Shown here piece after piece: positions 48,574 to 59,812 of a stretch of DNA of 64,000 nt. Each line of letters opens with the position of its first letter. Position 1 is the first letter of the stretch. The stretch lies in NCBI RefSeq assembly GCF_947179165.1, contig NC_077239.1, forward strand, positions 65,137,134 to 65,201,133, in the 5' to 3' direction. The notes below the pieces were generated by a model, which searched no databases, was not told where the DNA came from, and worked only from the letters and a program-made list of their open reading frames with translations. Source of the DNA: Solanum dulcamara (taxonomy: Eukaryota; Streptophyta; Magnoliopsida; Solanales; Solanaceae). The position numbers and the translations under genes are program-made.

Positions 48574-50749
48574 TGTCACGCTCGGGAAGGTACCCTAGGC
48601 GTGGACGGCACTCGAAGACCATTGTTGCTTTCTAAGCAAATCACTTGATTCAATCACACATTCATTCAATCGCATTCTATCAGCAAAAGACTCAACTCAT
48701 CAAGAAATTAACTCATAAGATAAGGTCAAAGGCCGACAATCTATCAAATCAATCAAATCAACAAGACTAGTATGAATGAAATTAGCCAAAAGACAAAATC
48801 AATCGACAACATCAACAATCTAATATATGAAGCTTCTATCAACTATCTAAGTAGTGCCAATGACAGGTTCATGGCTACCTCAAATCAATTGAAGAAAACT
48901 AAACTCAAAACTAGACAGATAAATGTGGTATCCTCCGAAAACAGGGAGGACTCACCAAATAACTGAATGTGAATAGATTCTCAATGATGCGTGTGTTGAT
49001 GATCTCTAGCATCTGTCTCTGTATCATAAAATGATGCAGGCTCAAATGGATGTCAACAAATGGAATGTACAAGTATGTAGAATAGTAGAATGAAAAATGC
49101 ATCAAAGTAGAATAAACTCAACTCAAGTAACTTAATTAGGATGTCAAAAGTCTAAAGTAAGAGTAAGATTTAGACAGAAACCAATCATATACAATCTAAT
49201 CCAATCCAATATGTTTCAATCAGAGTACTATCAAGACCTATATGGGGGGTTTCTCTTATTCGACAACCATCACTTATGAGCCAGTGATAGTGCAGCAGGC
49301 TGACGTTGTTGCCACATTGTTCAATACCTTGCTAGGGTAAGAACGAATCAACCAATCATGGATCCAAAACCAATCAATTCCTATCATGTGAGGACAATAA
49401 TTAAGAAAACATCCAACTTAACGGTTCAATCCTCTCCTTTGTTTGGCGACATAGTGATTGGGTTTGAGTTATTACTTACTCTTACCCAATTCGGTGCTCG
49501 ATACTCCTCTCAAGACTCAAAGCTCATAAGACAATCCAAATCAATAAGTCTCTTTTGGACTCTTTTCAACTCATCTGTTCTATCAAATCAATTCTCTCAA
49601 CCAATCAATTTTCCAACCATTTATTTTACGAGAAGTTTTAGACAATCATTTAGACAATATTCAGTTGAGACCGTTCACTTGGATTCAATTATGAAAATAT
49701 AAAGGACTATCAGTTCATCAACACTATCATCATGCTCACATCCTGCTCACAATCATACATTTACATGTTCAAAGATCTAGACTCAATCCTTAGATATATA
49801 CAATTCAATATCCTTAATCATGCTATTAGGACTTATGAAACAGGTAGTTCAAATCATTTTTTAAAGAAATTAGTTAGAGGAAAAAGCATTAGTTTCTCAA
49901 TAATCAGTAAAAAGATAAAGTTTAAGAAAGAAATTTTCAAGAAACATAATCATGAGGACCCAATCCAATCACAATCATGAGAACATAAAGGAAGAAATTT
50001 CATGTTTTAGTTTAGCCTTACATACATGGAAAGGTCAAGGGAATGATCGAAACTCAAAGAAATTGCTCGAAGACCTTGAACCCTAGCTTTCTTTCTTTTC
50101 TTCAATCACTTCTCTCAAACATTTTAAGTGAGAGTGATAGGAAAAACCTTATTGGGTATGATAAGGGATTGGTTTTTTAGTCCTTAAACGTGCAGGGTTC
50201 AGTTGGAAAAAGGTGAAAAAAGACTAGAATGTCCTTCATTAAAACTGATTCGGACACCTTCACGGAAGGCAACCACGGCCCGTGAATCTTATCACGATCC
50301 ATGGTGAGTGGCTGTTGTCCTTGACTTGGGCTCTATTGGGGTTGGTTGACCTTTACGGAGGCCACTACGGTCTGTGGTGGTCACTACGGGTCGTGAAGGC
50401 TCTCGTGAAGTCGAACCATCCCAAAGGTTCAAGGGGTTCAGCTTCACAGACCTCTTCACGGTCTGTGAAACCTATTACGGTTTGTGATCATCACTCATGT
50501 GGGTTCCAACTCAGGGGTCCTGGGGGTAAGGATCATGGATGGACTTCACGAACCATGATAAGTACCACGGGCAATAGAGCCTTCCGTGGTCCCTTCCTTT
50601 CCCAATCTCCCAAATGTCAGGCCTCTTCACGGACACTTTTCATGGATCATGAAGAGCAATATGGTCCGTGAAGGGTCACGGCCAGCCTTTCGTGTAAATT
50701 TTCAGATCATTCAGAATTAGTTTAGGTTAAGGACTTTAGGGATGTTACA
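48574..50749 (-). mobile_element. Solo gypsy LTR (LTR G)
   Basis: It starts TGTCACGCTCGGG and ends GGATGTTACA on the plus strand, 2176 bp, with no internal region on either side. The left part (GTACCCTAGGCGTGG, GGCACTCGAAGACCATT) is clearly related to the LTRs of element C, so it is placed on the minus strand. The flanks AAAAT and GAAAT agree at four of five bases, consistent with a mutated target duplication. Its minus-strand U3 at 50700-50250 carries CACGGTCCGTG-type words. Confidence 0.8.
50250..50700. repeat. CACGGTCCGTG-type palindromic words in LTR G
   Basis: Examples are ACCACGGCCCGTGAA, CACGATCCATGGTG, CACTACGGTCTGTGGTG, CACGGTCTGTGAAACC and ATATGGTCCGTGAAGG. This is the same word as in the Athila element. 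Confidence 0.75.
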
Positions 50750-51448
50750 GAAATAAAAAGGAAAATTGAAACTGGAGGCAAAAGAAAGAATACTTCATAT
50801 GAAATAACTATCATTTACCTACGAAATAGTGTCAAACTCTCTAGAAACTGTATATCTAGAAAACTCCCAGTAGAAATAAGCTTCAAGTACAACCAAAAGA
50901 TTTTTCATTTGACTTAAATTAAGAGGAAAATACAAGGGGAAATAATGAATTTACTCTTTTCTGTTAAGAGTAAAATCAACAAAGTCGTATACAAAATTAG
51001 TTCTCTGCCAGCTTAGTTAGAGGAGAATCAACAAATAGAGATACCCTTAGCATGTGTCTCTCCTAGGTTTGTTTTAATGTCTTTTTGTTCCAACTTATAA
51101 AAAGGCAATTTGTGTCTCTTTATTTTGATTGCATCACAACAAAATTAACCTTCTCTTCTTACTACAACTCATTTTTACCTTGTTGTGATTGATAATATTC
51201 AGACGTGTTCTTGGAGTTACCATCTTCTTAAGGTAAATTTCTAGTATTATAACTATTAATTGCTTTGTGGAATGCTTGATTTTTTCCAATTCTGTATTTT
51301 ACCCTAATTCTGGATTTTCCATATAGGTTTTTTTTTCTCTTTATTTTTGATGTTCTTGCACTGATGTATGTTAGTCGTATTCATAGTTTCAGTTATGTGT
51401 ATTGATTTGAGGACTTGTTCTAGTAACCTTAATTGAAAATAAAAGGAA
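50750..51448. other. Unassigned stretch
   Basis: CTTATAAAAAGG near 51097 could be a TATA box and AAGGTAAAT near 51230 a splice donor, but no coding exon can be recognised, so no gene is called. Confidence 0.35.
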
Positions 51449-51666
51449 GTTTGATGATTATCATTATTCAATAATTTTTTTAATTTGATAATTTTTGAGA
51501 AAAGAATCTCCACAATTCTTATGATACCAATATTTTGGTGTGAACTGCATCATTTAATATTTGTTCGTTTCGAATTTTCTCTATTTTTTATGTGGTTCAG
51601 GACATGATTATGCCTCACTAATACGAATCCAACACTTAACATGAACCTAAAATACAGTTTGATAGC
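51449..51666 (+). repeat. 218-bp dispersed segment, copy 2
   Basis: Partner of 46609-46826. Its right end lies at the poly-T start of the LINE fragment, so the LINE probably inserted in this copy. Confidence 0.8.
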
Positions 51667-51668
51667 TT

Positions 51669-52587
51669 TTTTTGGTGTGAATAGATAAAGCATATCATTA
51701 AATTAGATAAGAGTACAAGAAGTAGCGGCGTTAGCCATTGTTGACCCGATGGATCTCTATTACACCAAAAACTATGCTGGTTGAATTGAGAAGTATATAG
51801 TAGATGAAAGTAATACGCTAGAACTATGGTTGAGTGCTACAATATTGGGAGAGGAAGTTCCACCATGTAGAAATCTCTTTGTGGCATCGGTCTTTTGGTC
51901 AGTTGTTAGGGCAGTTTGACCAAAAAGAGGCGGTTCCTCCAAAATAGAGAGTTCATTCAAAATGTCAGTACTTAAAGATGTTTTAGCCAGTCTACTTGCC
52001 ACACTATTAGATTTTTCGTACAAATGCTCATTGTCGAGTCAGATAGTTGATGGGTGATCCATTTGTAGTCATGTAAAATGTGAGAAAACTGTGAGTAGGA
52101 GCATGTAAAAGATCAATTACTTGTGTACCTTCAATTTCAATGATAAGTGGGTGTAAGTTGTGTAGGAAGGAAAGCTTAAGCCCATGAAAGAGGGCAAGTA
52201 ACTCAAATACTAAATTTTTAGCAACAAAAATTGGTAAAGATTTTATTTTTTTGTCTTTGTACATAAGTTTACAACTCTTGCATGACAAGAGGAAAAAGAA
52301 AAATAGAAAAACTTATAGCCTGAACTTTAATAGTTAGTCTTTGTCTCTACGAAATTCACTAACAATTCACTGTTTATGTCCCTTCTCCCACAGTCCCACT
52401 AGTTCGGGTCTGTGCTTAAAAATGATATTTGTATTAACTTTAATTAATTGATTTGTAGGCTTCCCTAAGACAACCCTATCATTTTTTGTTAAATGGTTTA
52501 CTATTGTTCTTATCTATTACCTAATGTGTAGATCTGTTCTTATTGCCTTAGCCGCTACACTATTGTAACTTGTATTGTTGCCTTAAC
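51669..52587 (-). mobile_element. 5'-truncated LINE with candidate 10-bp target duplication
   Basis: On the minus strand it ends in a short A-run (plus-strand T-run from 51667). The same 10 bases, TTGATAGCTT, stand at 51659-51668 and 52588-52597. It contains the RNase H-like remnant at 52288-51772. The part from 52310 to 52587 is not recognisable, so the upstream limit rests on the duplication alone. Confidence 0.6.
51772..52288 (-). pseudogene. RNase H-like domain of a plant LINE
   Basis: The frame at 52288-52028 reads VFELLALFHGLKLSFLHNLH, then PLIIEIEGTQVIDLLHAPTH. After a shift, 52023-51772 reads SNSVASRLAKTSL and ELSILEEPPLFGQTAL. This is the plant RNase H superfamily type found at the C-terminus of LINE ORF2 and in stand-alone relatives. 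In the family the IEIDS box carries a catalytic Asp; here it is IEIEG. At least two frameshifts break it. Confidence 0.7.
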
Positions 52588-52597
52588 TTGATAGCTT

Positions 52598-52991
52598 CTG
52601 TTAGTGCTTAAAACCAGCTATATTTTTTTTAAATGAAGTATACAATCTGTTGATTGCCTTCTTTAGCATATGATATAAATATTATTGCGCATGGAGTGTT
52701 GTCGACTTAGTTGCTACTAACAATTGTTGGCTTGCTACTACTTTAGAAACTGCTAACAAATGGTGAAGTATTGTCTAGGATCCTTAGGTGTTTACCTGCT
52801 GCTCTATGATAATGTGATATATACAAAATGTTATTTCGTTAATCATCATTATTATATATTTAAGAGAAAAATTAGTATATTGCTTATAGTTGAGAATTTA
52901 TTAATCAGTGGCACGTGTTAAAATGAAGAACTATAGCCTTTTCTAGGTACTGTTCATCAAGCTTTCTCATCTGTTGGTCTTGCTCTTGTCA
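52598..52991. other. Unassigned stretch
   Basis: AT-rich sequence on the left flank of the copia element; nothing recognised. Confidence 0.35.
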
Positions 52992-52996
52992 ACTTC

Positions 52997-53835
52997 TGTT
53001 GGGTTTAATTGATAGTTTGAATGGGAAATTGAGAAAAAAAGAAGTGGAGAGGAAAATGATATGTTCTCTCTTGCTTTATTAAATAAGCTTTGGTCCCACA
53101 TAGGTGGTGAAAATGAAAAGTCTCCTACTTAAAAGTAGAAGCACTCCGTCATGTTGCTAAAAGGTCAAGAAGAGGGTCTTCTCTCGCGCCGTCGTCGTCG
53201 TCGCTCGCTCGGCTTCGGCTTCGGCTTCGGATTTGGTCGATTGATTGATAATCTTTTTGGACCAAATTTTCTTTAAATTTTAATTAATTAATATTATTTA
53301 TTTAATTAATTAATTAAGTGAAAAAAATCCTGACCCGCAACCCGTTTCTTTTCCGGATTAATTTAAAAATATTTCCCTCCGTTTTTCCAACAGATTTTTG
53401 AAAGGTTGCAACCTTGTCCGAAAAATTGCAAACCTTTTCTCAACAGGTAAATCTTTTTCCAACAGGTGTCTTTTCTTAAAAGGTGCAAACAGTCTATATA
53501 TGTTTCTTAATCCTCAGAATGTTCCATACGAAATTTCTGAAACAACATCTTGTTTTTTTTCTTTTTGCACTTCCTAAAATCGTGTGATATACAACGTTCG
53601 AGTGGTTCGCAATCACCAAAATTTGCAGTACCTCTACTTTGGTGAGTAAATCGTTCTATCCTGGGAGGAAAGATTCCAAAACCTCGGGTACTTTGAGGGG
53701 AATAATTTCCTTAAGGACACACTGTGCATTCAGTGGGCTCAATTTTGTTCTTGCATTAATTTTCCAGATTCTGTGTTTTATTACCTTTAGTTGTTGTTAC
53801 TGTTTTTAATATTTACAATATACACTTTACTAACA
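52997..53835 (+). mobile_element. 5' LTR of the copia element
   Basis: 839 bp. A GC-rich GTC/GGCTTC repeat lies at 53190-53230, a TATA box at 53493, and the 15-nt stretch complementary to the leader at 53701-53715. Confidence 0.96.
53493..53502 (+). promoter_or_regulatory. TATA box of the copia LTR
   Basis: TCTATATATG, conserved in both LTRs. Transcription would begin about 30 bp downstream, placing the 53701 stretch inside the transcript. Confidence 0.55.
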
Positions 53836-53852
53836 ATCTTAAGGAAATTATT
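53701..53852. other. 15-nt inverted repeat joining the LTR to the primer-site position
   Basis: AATAATTTCCTTAAG at 53701-53715 is the exact reverse complement of CTTAAGGAAATTATT at 53838-53852, which starts 2 nt after the LTR end, where a primer-binding site belongs. No TGG-starting tRNA complement is present there. The 3' LTR copy (59376-59390) differs by one C to T, which still pairs as G-U in RNA. Confidence 0.85.
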
Positions 53853-53942
53853 GTTATTTTTGTTTTTCTGATTAAACTATTTCTGTTTTTGGAGACTAAA
53901 ACCTGTGTGGTTTTCTACTCCGTATGAAATAAATATTCTGAC

Positions 53943-54022
53943 TTGAAGAGTATAAAAACTTTGTTGGAATATTAAAGTTCATATTTGTACAACGATTTGA
54001 AGAGTATAAAAACTTCATCGTT
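53943..54022 (+). repeat. Leader direct repeat and hairpin of the copia element
   Basis: TTGAAGAGTATAAAAACTT occurs at 53943-53961 and 53997-54015. The second copy is part of a stem, with AACGATTTGAAG pairing to CTTCATCGTT apart from a 2-nt bulge. Confidence 0.7.
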
Positions 54023-54091
54023 GTTTTTTTTGTAAAAGGTCTGATATTCTGAAATATTAAGACAGTTTGTCTATTTTGACAGTGAAAAGAA

Positions 54092-55113
54092 ATGACAAGT
54101 GATACTGCTACTACTTCTGCGACTGTTGCTGCAACAAGCCGCACTTCTGTGCCACCGGCAAAAAAACCAAGAAAATTTTCAAGAGCCAACTTCAAAGGAT
54201 GGCAGCAAAGGGTGTTTTTTTGGCTTACCACTCTTGGTATGCAGAAGTTCACAAACTAAGACCCTCCTGTGCCCGTTGCTGATATGCCGACCAATGAAAA
54301 ATTTATGATTACTGAGGCATGGACACAGACAGATTTTCTATGCAAGGGCTACATCCTAAGTGCTTTGGATGATGATTTGTACAATGTCTACAGTGTTGTG
54401 AAAACTTCTAAAGAATTGTGGGATGCACTTGAGAAGAAGTACAAGACTGAAGAAGCATGCTTGAAAACATTTGTGGTTGCTAAGTTCCTAGACTATAAAA
54501 TGATAGATAGAAGAACTGTTAGAACCCAAGTTCAAGAACTACAACTTATTTTTCATGACCTTATTGCTGAAGGTATGGTAGTTAATGAAGCATTTCAAGT
54601 GGCTGCGATGATAGAAAAGTTGCCTCCTTCGTGGAGAGATTTCAAAAATTATCTAAAGCACAAACGTAAGGAAATGAAGTTGGAAGATCTTGTGATTCGT
54701 CTCAAGATTGAGGAAGATAACAAAACAGCAGAAAAGAAGTCGCGTGAAAATTCAACAATTATGGGAGCGAACATCGTTGAAGATGCTGCTCCAAAGAATA
54801 AGAAAAGGAAGCAACCTTTTGGAAAGAATCAGGAGCAGAACAAGAAAAAGTTCAAGGACAATTGTTATAATTGTGGGAAAGTTGGACACAAAGCTCCAGA
54901 TTGTCGTCTTCCGAAAAAGGAAAAGAGAAAGGGACAAGCCAATATGGTGGAAAATAAAGAAGGTATCGATGATATGTGTGCAATGCTATCAGAATGCAAC
55001 CTAGTAGGTAATCCCAAAGAATGGTGGCTTGATTCGGGAGCTACTTCGCATGTGTGTGTAGTTTGAGAAGCCTTATCTACTTATTCACGTGCAGCACCTG
55101 ATGCGACGATCTA
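54092..55113 (+). pseudogene. Copia gag and protease start
   Basis: The start is the ATG at 54092 (MTSDTATTSATVAA), chosen because the same frame carries the whole gag. A stop at 54257 interrupts it at codon 56. Gag core: KELWDALEKKYKTEEA, LPPSWRDFKNYLKHKRKEM, LEDLVIRLKIEEDNK. The zinc knuckle CYNCGKVGHKAPDC is at residues 258-271 and intact. The protease motif WWLDSGATSHV has its Asp at residue 314, intact, and is followed at once by a stop at 55064. The frame then continues into the rest of the protease. Confidence 0.93.
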
Positions 55114-56090
55114 TATGGGAAATTCTGCAACTGCTAAGATTGAAGGATATGGGAAAGTATTTCTGAAAATGACATCAGGCAAGGTGGTGACGCTGAACAA
55201 AGTGTATCATGTTCCAGAAATGCGAAAGAATTTGGTGTCTGTCGGCCTTCTTATCAAGAATGGATTCAAGTGTGTTCTAGTTTTAGACAAAGTAGTTGTC
55301 AGTACGAATGAAATGTATCTAGGAAAAGGCTACCTCACTAAGGGTCTTTTCAAACTAAATGTAATGGTTGTTGATAATAATAAAGTCAAGCTTCTTCTTA
55401 CTTACTTGAGTCAAATAATTTATGGCATTCACGTTTAGGACATGTCAATCATAAAACCTTGCGAAAACTGATTAACTTAAATATATTGCCTAACTTTGAT
55501 TGCAATAAATCAAAATGTCAAGTATGTGTTGAATCTAAGTATGCTAAGCATCATTATAAATCTATTGAAAGGAATTCTAGTCCCTTAGAATTGATTCACA
55601 CAGACATTTGTGATATGAAGTCTACACCAACTCGTGGTGGAAAGAAGTATTTTATAACTTTTATTGACGATTGCACTCGATATTGTTATGTATATTTGCT
55701 TAATAGTAAGGATGAAGCAATTGATGAATTTAAGCAATACAAGAACGAAGTGGAAAATCAATTGAATAAAAAGATAAAAATGATTAGAAGTGATAGGGGT
55801 GGAGAATACGAATCTCCTTTTGAAATGATATGTTTAGAATATAAAATTATTCATCAAACTACTGCCCCCTACACACCATAATCAAATTAAATTGCGAAAA
55901 GGAAAAACCGAACATAAAAAGAAATGATGAATGCTTTATTAATAAGTTCCGGTTTACCGTAGAACTTGTGGGGGGAAGCTATCCTTACAGCTAATCGAAT
56001 ACTTAACAGAGTACCCCACAGCAAAACACAAACTATTCCATATGAACTATGGAAAGGAAGAAAACCCAACTTGAAATATTTCAAAGTGTG
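55114..56090 (+). pseudogene. Copia protease end and integrase
   Basis: 55115-55400 reads MGNSATAKIEGYGKVFLKMT and VYHVPEMRKNLVSVGLL, the C-terminal protease. A frameshift near 55400 leads into integrase: the HHCC zinc region (WHSRLGHVNHKTL, then CQVCVESK) and core motifs IHTDICD and MIRSDRGGEYE with two catalytic Asp. From 55882 four stops follow over about 80 bp, and two more changes alter the segment that carries the catalytic Glu. NRILNRVPHSKTQTIPYELW then continues to a second frameshift near 56090. Confidence 0.92.
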
Positions 56091-57176
56091 GGGTGTTTAG
56101 CAAAGGTCCAAGTTCCTTTGCCCAAAAGGGTAAAAATCGGATCAAAGACCGTGGATTGTGTTTTTATTGTCTCTGCTACAAACAGCAAAGCTTGTCAATT
56201 TTTGGTTCATAAATCGGACAATCCTGAAATTAATGTTAATACGGTAATTAAATCAGATAATGCTGAATTCTTTGAAAATATTTATCCGTATAAAACTAAA
56301 TATGAGTCCTCAAGTGAAAGATCTAAACGACCACGAGTAGAACCAAAGGAAAATAAACCAACCGAAGAGGATTCAAGGCGTAACAAATGTCAAAGAATAT
56401 CTACTTTCTTTGGACCAGATTTTGTGACATTTTTGCTTGAAAATGAGCCTCAAACATTTAAAGCTGCAATGTCTTCTTCTGATTCACCATTTTGGAAAGA
56501 GGCAATCAATAGTGAGATTCAATCAATTTTAAATAACCATACATGGGAATTGATTGATCTTCCTCCTGGAAATAAACCTTTAGGATCAAAATGGATATTT
56601 AAAAGGAAAATGAAAGATGATGGCACTATTGATAAATATAAGGCAAGACTTGTGGTCAAAGGTTATAGACAAAAAGAAGGCCTTGATTACTTTGACACAT
56701 ACTCGCCGGTAACAAGAATAACATCTATTCGGGTGTTAGTGGCACTTGCAGTTGTATATGATCTTGAAATTCATCAAATGGATGTTAAGACGGCTTTCTT
56801 AAATGGAGAATTGGAGGAAGAAATTTACATGGAACAACCTGAGGGTTTCATAGTTCTAGGTAAAAAAAGGAAAGTGTGCAAACTTGTTAAGTCACTTTAT
56901 GGACTTAAACAAGCACCTAAACAATGGCATGCGAAATTTGACCAAACAATGTTGGCAAATGGATTTAAGATTAATGAGTGTGACAAATGTGTTTACATTA
57001 AAAATACTCCAAATCATGAAGTCATTGTTTGTTTATATGTTGATGACATGTTAATAATGAGTAAAGACATTTCCGATATAAATGCTACTAAGTGTATGCT
57101 TACTAGCAAATTTGACATGAAAGACTTAGGGGTTGCTGACTTAATCTTAGGAATTAGGATCCATAAAACTCCATAA
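56091..57176 (+). pseudogene. Copia reverse transcriptase
   Basis: Open for 375 codons counting from 56049. It begins with the end of integrase (VGCLAKVQVPLPKRVKIGSK), an SSSERSKRPR linker, then RT: WKEAINSEIQSILNNHTWEL, KYKARLVVKGYRQKEGLDYF, VKTAFLNGELEEEIYMEQPE, SLYGLKQAPKQWHAKFD. The catalytic box YVDDMLIMSKD near 57036 is intact. It ends with ILGIRIHKTP and a stop at 57174 in place of a Gln codon. This is the best preserved long domain in the window. Confidence 0.94.
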
Positions 57177-58010
57177 GGTCTAGCATTATCACAGTCACAT
57201 TATATTGAAACCATTCTTGATAAGTTCAAGTATTTAAATTTTAATATTGCAAAAACTCCAATTGATGTAAGTTTTGCACTTCAAAAGAATGAAGATAAAA
57301 GTGACTCACAATTGGACTATGCACGAGTTTTGAGAAGTTTGATGTATATTATGAATTGTACATGACCAGATATAGCATATGCTATTAGCAAGTTGAGTCG
57401 ATTCACGATTAATCCCAATCAAACTCATTGGATGGCAATGAAATGAGTCTTGGGGTATTTGAAACACACCCAAAACTATGCTTTGCATTATAATAAATAT
57501 CCCGCAGTAATTGAGGAATATGGTGATGCAAACTGGATCACCGAATCATCTGAAGTTAAATACACAAGTGGATATGTTTTCACCATTGGTGGAGGAGCAG
57601 TGTCTTGAAAATCATCAAAACAGACATGCATCGCCCACTCTACAATGGAGTCAGAATTTATAACTTTAGACAAGGCTGGTGAAGAAGCTGAATGGCTTCG
57701 AAATTTTTTGGAAGATATTCCATTTTGGCCCAAACCTTTGGCACCCATATGTATACATTGTGATAGCCAAGCGGCAATAGGGAGGGCAGGAAGCGTTATG
57801 TATAATGGCAAATTGCATCACATTCGACGGCGACACAATACTGTTAGACAACTACTCTCTAATGGTGTTATCACTATTGACTACGTAAAGTCAAGAGATA
57901 ATGTATCGAATCCACTAACAAAAGGCTTATCTAGAGAGGCTGTTGAAAGATCATCGAGAGGAATGGGGTTAAGGCCTAGGATAATCCATCATGGCGGTAA
58001 CTCTACCTAG
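57177..58010 (+). pseudogene. Copia RT end and RNase H
   Basis: The frame of the RT continues with ALSQSHYIETILDKFKYLNF. Stops at 57363, 57444 and 57606 each stand where related elements have Trp. RNase H: GYVFTIGGGAVS, TMESEFITLDKAGEEAEWLR, HCDSQAAIGRAG and HIRRRHNTVRQLL. The natural end is the stop at 58008. Confidence 0.92.
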
Positions 58011-58623
58011 TAGACTGGAGATCCCAAGAACTAGGTTCAAATAGATCAGACAAAGTTATGATTGGCGGTTCAACATTGTCAAATAACTCAATCCATTCTC
58101 GTGATGATGACAATGTTCAGAAACAAATGATAAAACCTTAAGGCTTTTTAATGAGTTAATACAACATTAAGCTTTTTAATGAGATAATACAACATTAAAG
58201 GTTTTTTAATGATTATCTAAGTCTGGCGGAAAATGACTAGATAGTATGTCTATAGGACTACACATTTAGAAATCACCTATGTGAATGTGAAGTATAAGCC
58301 GCTTCAAGGGGAATGACGGTAAAGGCCCATTCTCTATGCATTCACGAAATCAGACGGTGTTCATGGCTGAAAAGAACACAACCATGAGAACCATAGATGG
58401 TTGATGATTAATTGTGTGACTTATGTTATCTAGTTATACAATAAAGTTCGACAGTTCAAAGATATCGCATCTACCGATTGATCGAGTATATCCTATATAA
58501 GTTCACTATGGAAAGTTCAAAGGGAAACCTACTTATCCAGATGCAATTAATCTTCGCTTGTATATCACACACTTATCCGTGCATTCCTTTATCTTGTAGA
58601 CATTCCCCATTCATGTGGGGGAT
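58011..58623 (+). other. Copia 3' untranslated region with polypurine tract
   Basis: Non-coding. It includes tandem copies of an AACATTAA(A/G)(C/G)-TTTTTAATGA-like word at 58140-58215. The tract GTGGGGGAT lies directly before the 3' LTR. Confidence 0.75.
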
Positions 58624-59508
58624 TGTTGGGTTTAATTGATAGTTTGAATGGGAAATTGAGGGATAAAGAAGTGGAGAGGAAAATGATATGTTCTCTCTTG
58701 CTTTATTAAATAAGCTTTGATCCCACATAGGTGGTAGAAATGAAAAGTCTCCTACTTAAAAGTAGAAGCACTCCTTCATGTTGCTAAAGGGTCAAGAAGA
58801 GGGTCTTCCCTCGCGCCGTTGTCGTCGTCGCTCGCTCGGCGCGGCTTCGGCTACGGCTATGGTTACGGCTTTGGCTTCGGATTTGGATTTGGATTTGGAT
58901 TTGGTCAATTGATTGATAATATTTTTGGACCAAATTTTCTTTAAATTTTAATTAATTAATATTATTTATTTATTTAATTAATTAAGTGAAAAAAATCCTG
59001 ACCCGCGACCCGCGATTCGTTTCTTTTCTGGATTAATTTAAAAATATTTCCCTCCATTTTTCCAACAGATTTTTGAAAGGTTGCAACCTTGTCCGAAAAA
59101 TTGCAAACCTTTTCTCAACAGGTAAATCTTTTTCCAACAGGTGTCTTTTCTTAAAAGGTGCAAACAGTCTATATATGTTTCTTAATCCTCAGAATGTTCC
59201 ATACGAAATTTCTGAAACAACATCTTGTTTTTTTTCTTTTTGCACTTCCTAAAATCGTGTGATATACAGCCTTCGAGTGTTTCGCAGTCACCAAAATTTG
59301 CAGTACCTCTACTTTGGTGAGTAAATCGTTCTATCCTGGGAGGAAAGATTCCAAAACCTCGGGTACTTTGAGGGGAATAATTTTCTTAAGGACACACTGT
59401 GCATTCAGTGGGCTCGATTTTGTTCTTGCATTAATTTTCCAGATTCTTTGTTTTATTACCTTTAGTTGTTGTTACTGTTTTTAATATTTACAATACAGTT
59501 TACTAACA
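58624..59508 (+). mobile_element. 3' LTR of the copia element
   Basis: 885 bp, 46 bp longer than the 5' LTR. Most of the extra length is an expanded hexamer run (GGCTTC, GGCTAC, GGTTAC, GGATTT) at 58840-58905. Confidence 0.95.
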
Positions 59509-59513
59509 ACTTC

Positions 59514-59754
59514 TACTGTTGATAAAAAAACTACGTATTCTTAGAGTTTTCTTCTCATCAAGCGAGTAACTTTTCCTGGTAAAATGCATTCAACAATCAC
59601 AACTTTGTTACTGTTTAACTTAATTGCAGGTTATTTTGTTTTTTAATATTTCAAAGTGCAACTCCATGTTTTGTAGGATTGATTATTCAATTACATCAAC
59701 ATTGGAATAATAGTGTAAAACTTGTCCTCATTCTTTATTTCCATATAAATTCCA

Positions 59755-59812
<58 letters not shown>

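Larger units (their letters stand above)
52997..59508 (+). mobile_element. Ty1/copia retrotransposon with both LTRs and 5-bp TSD
   Basis: LTRs lie at 52997-53835 and 58624-59508, both TGTTGGG to ACTAACA, flanked by ACTTC at 52992-52996 and 59509-59513. The interior has one gag-pol frame in the copia order: gag, protease, integrase, RT, RNase H. The LTRs are nearly identical outside a hexamer repeat, so the insertion is fairly young, yet the frame holds at least eight stops and two frameshifts. The clade looks Tork/Tnt1-like. Confidence 0.96.

Noticed and set aside
51090..51240. Possible TATA box, leader and splice donor of a host gene
   Set aside because: No coding exon follows and no protein family can be recognised.
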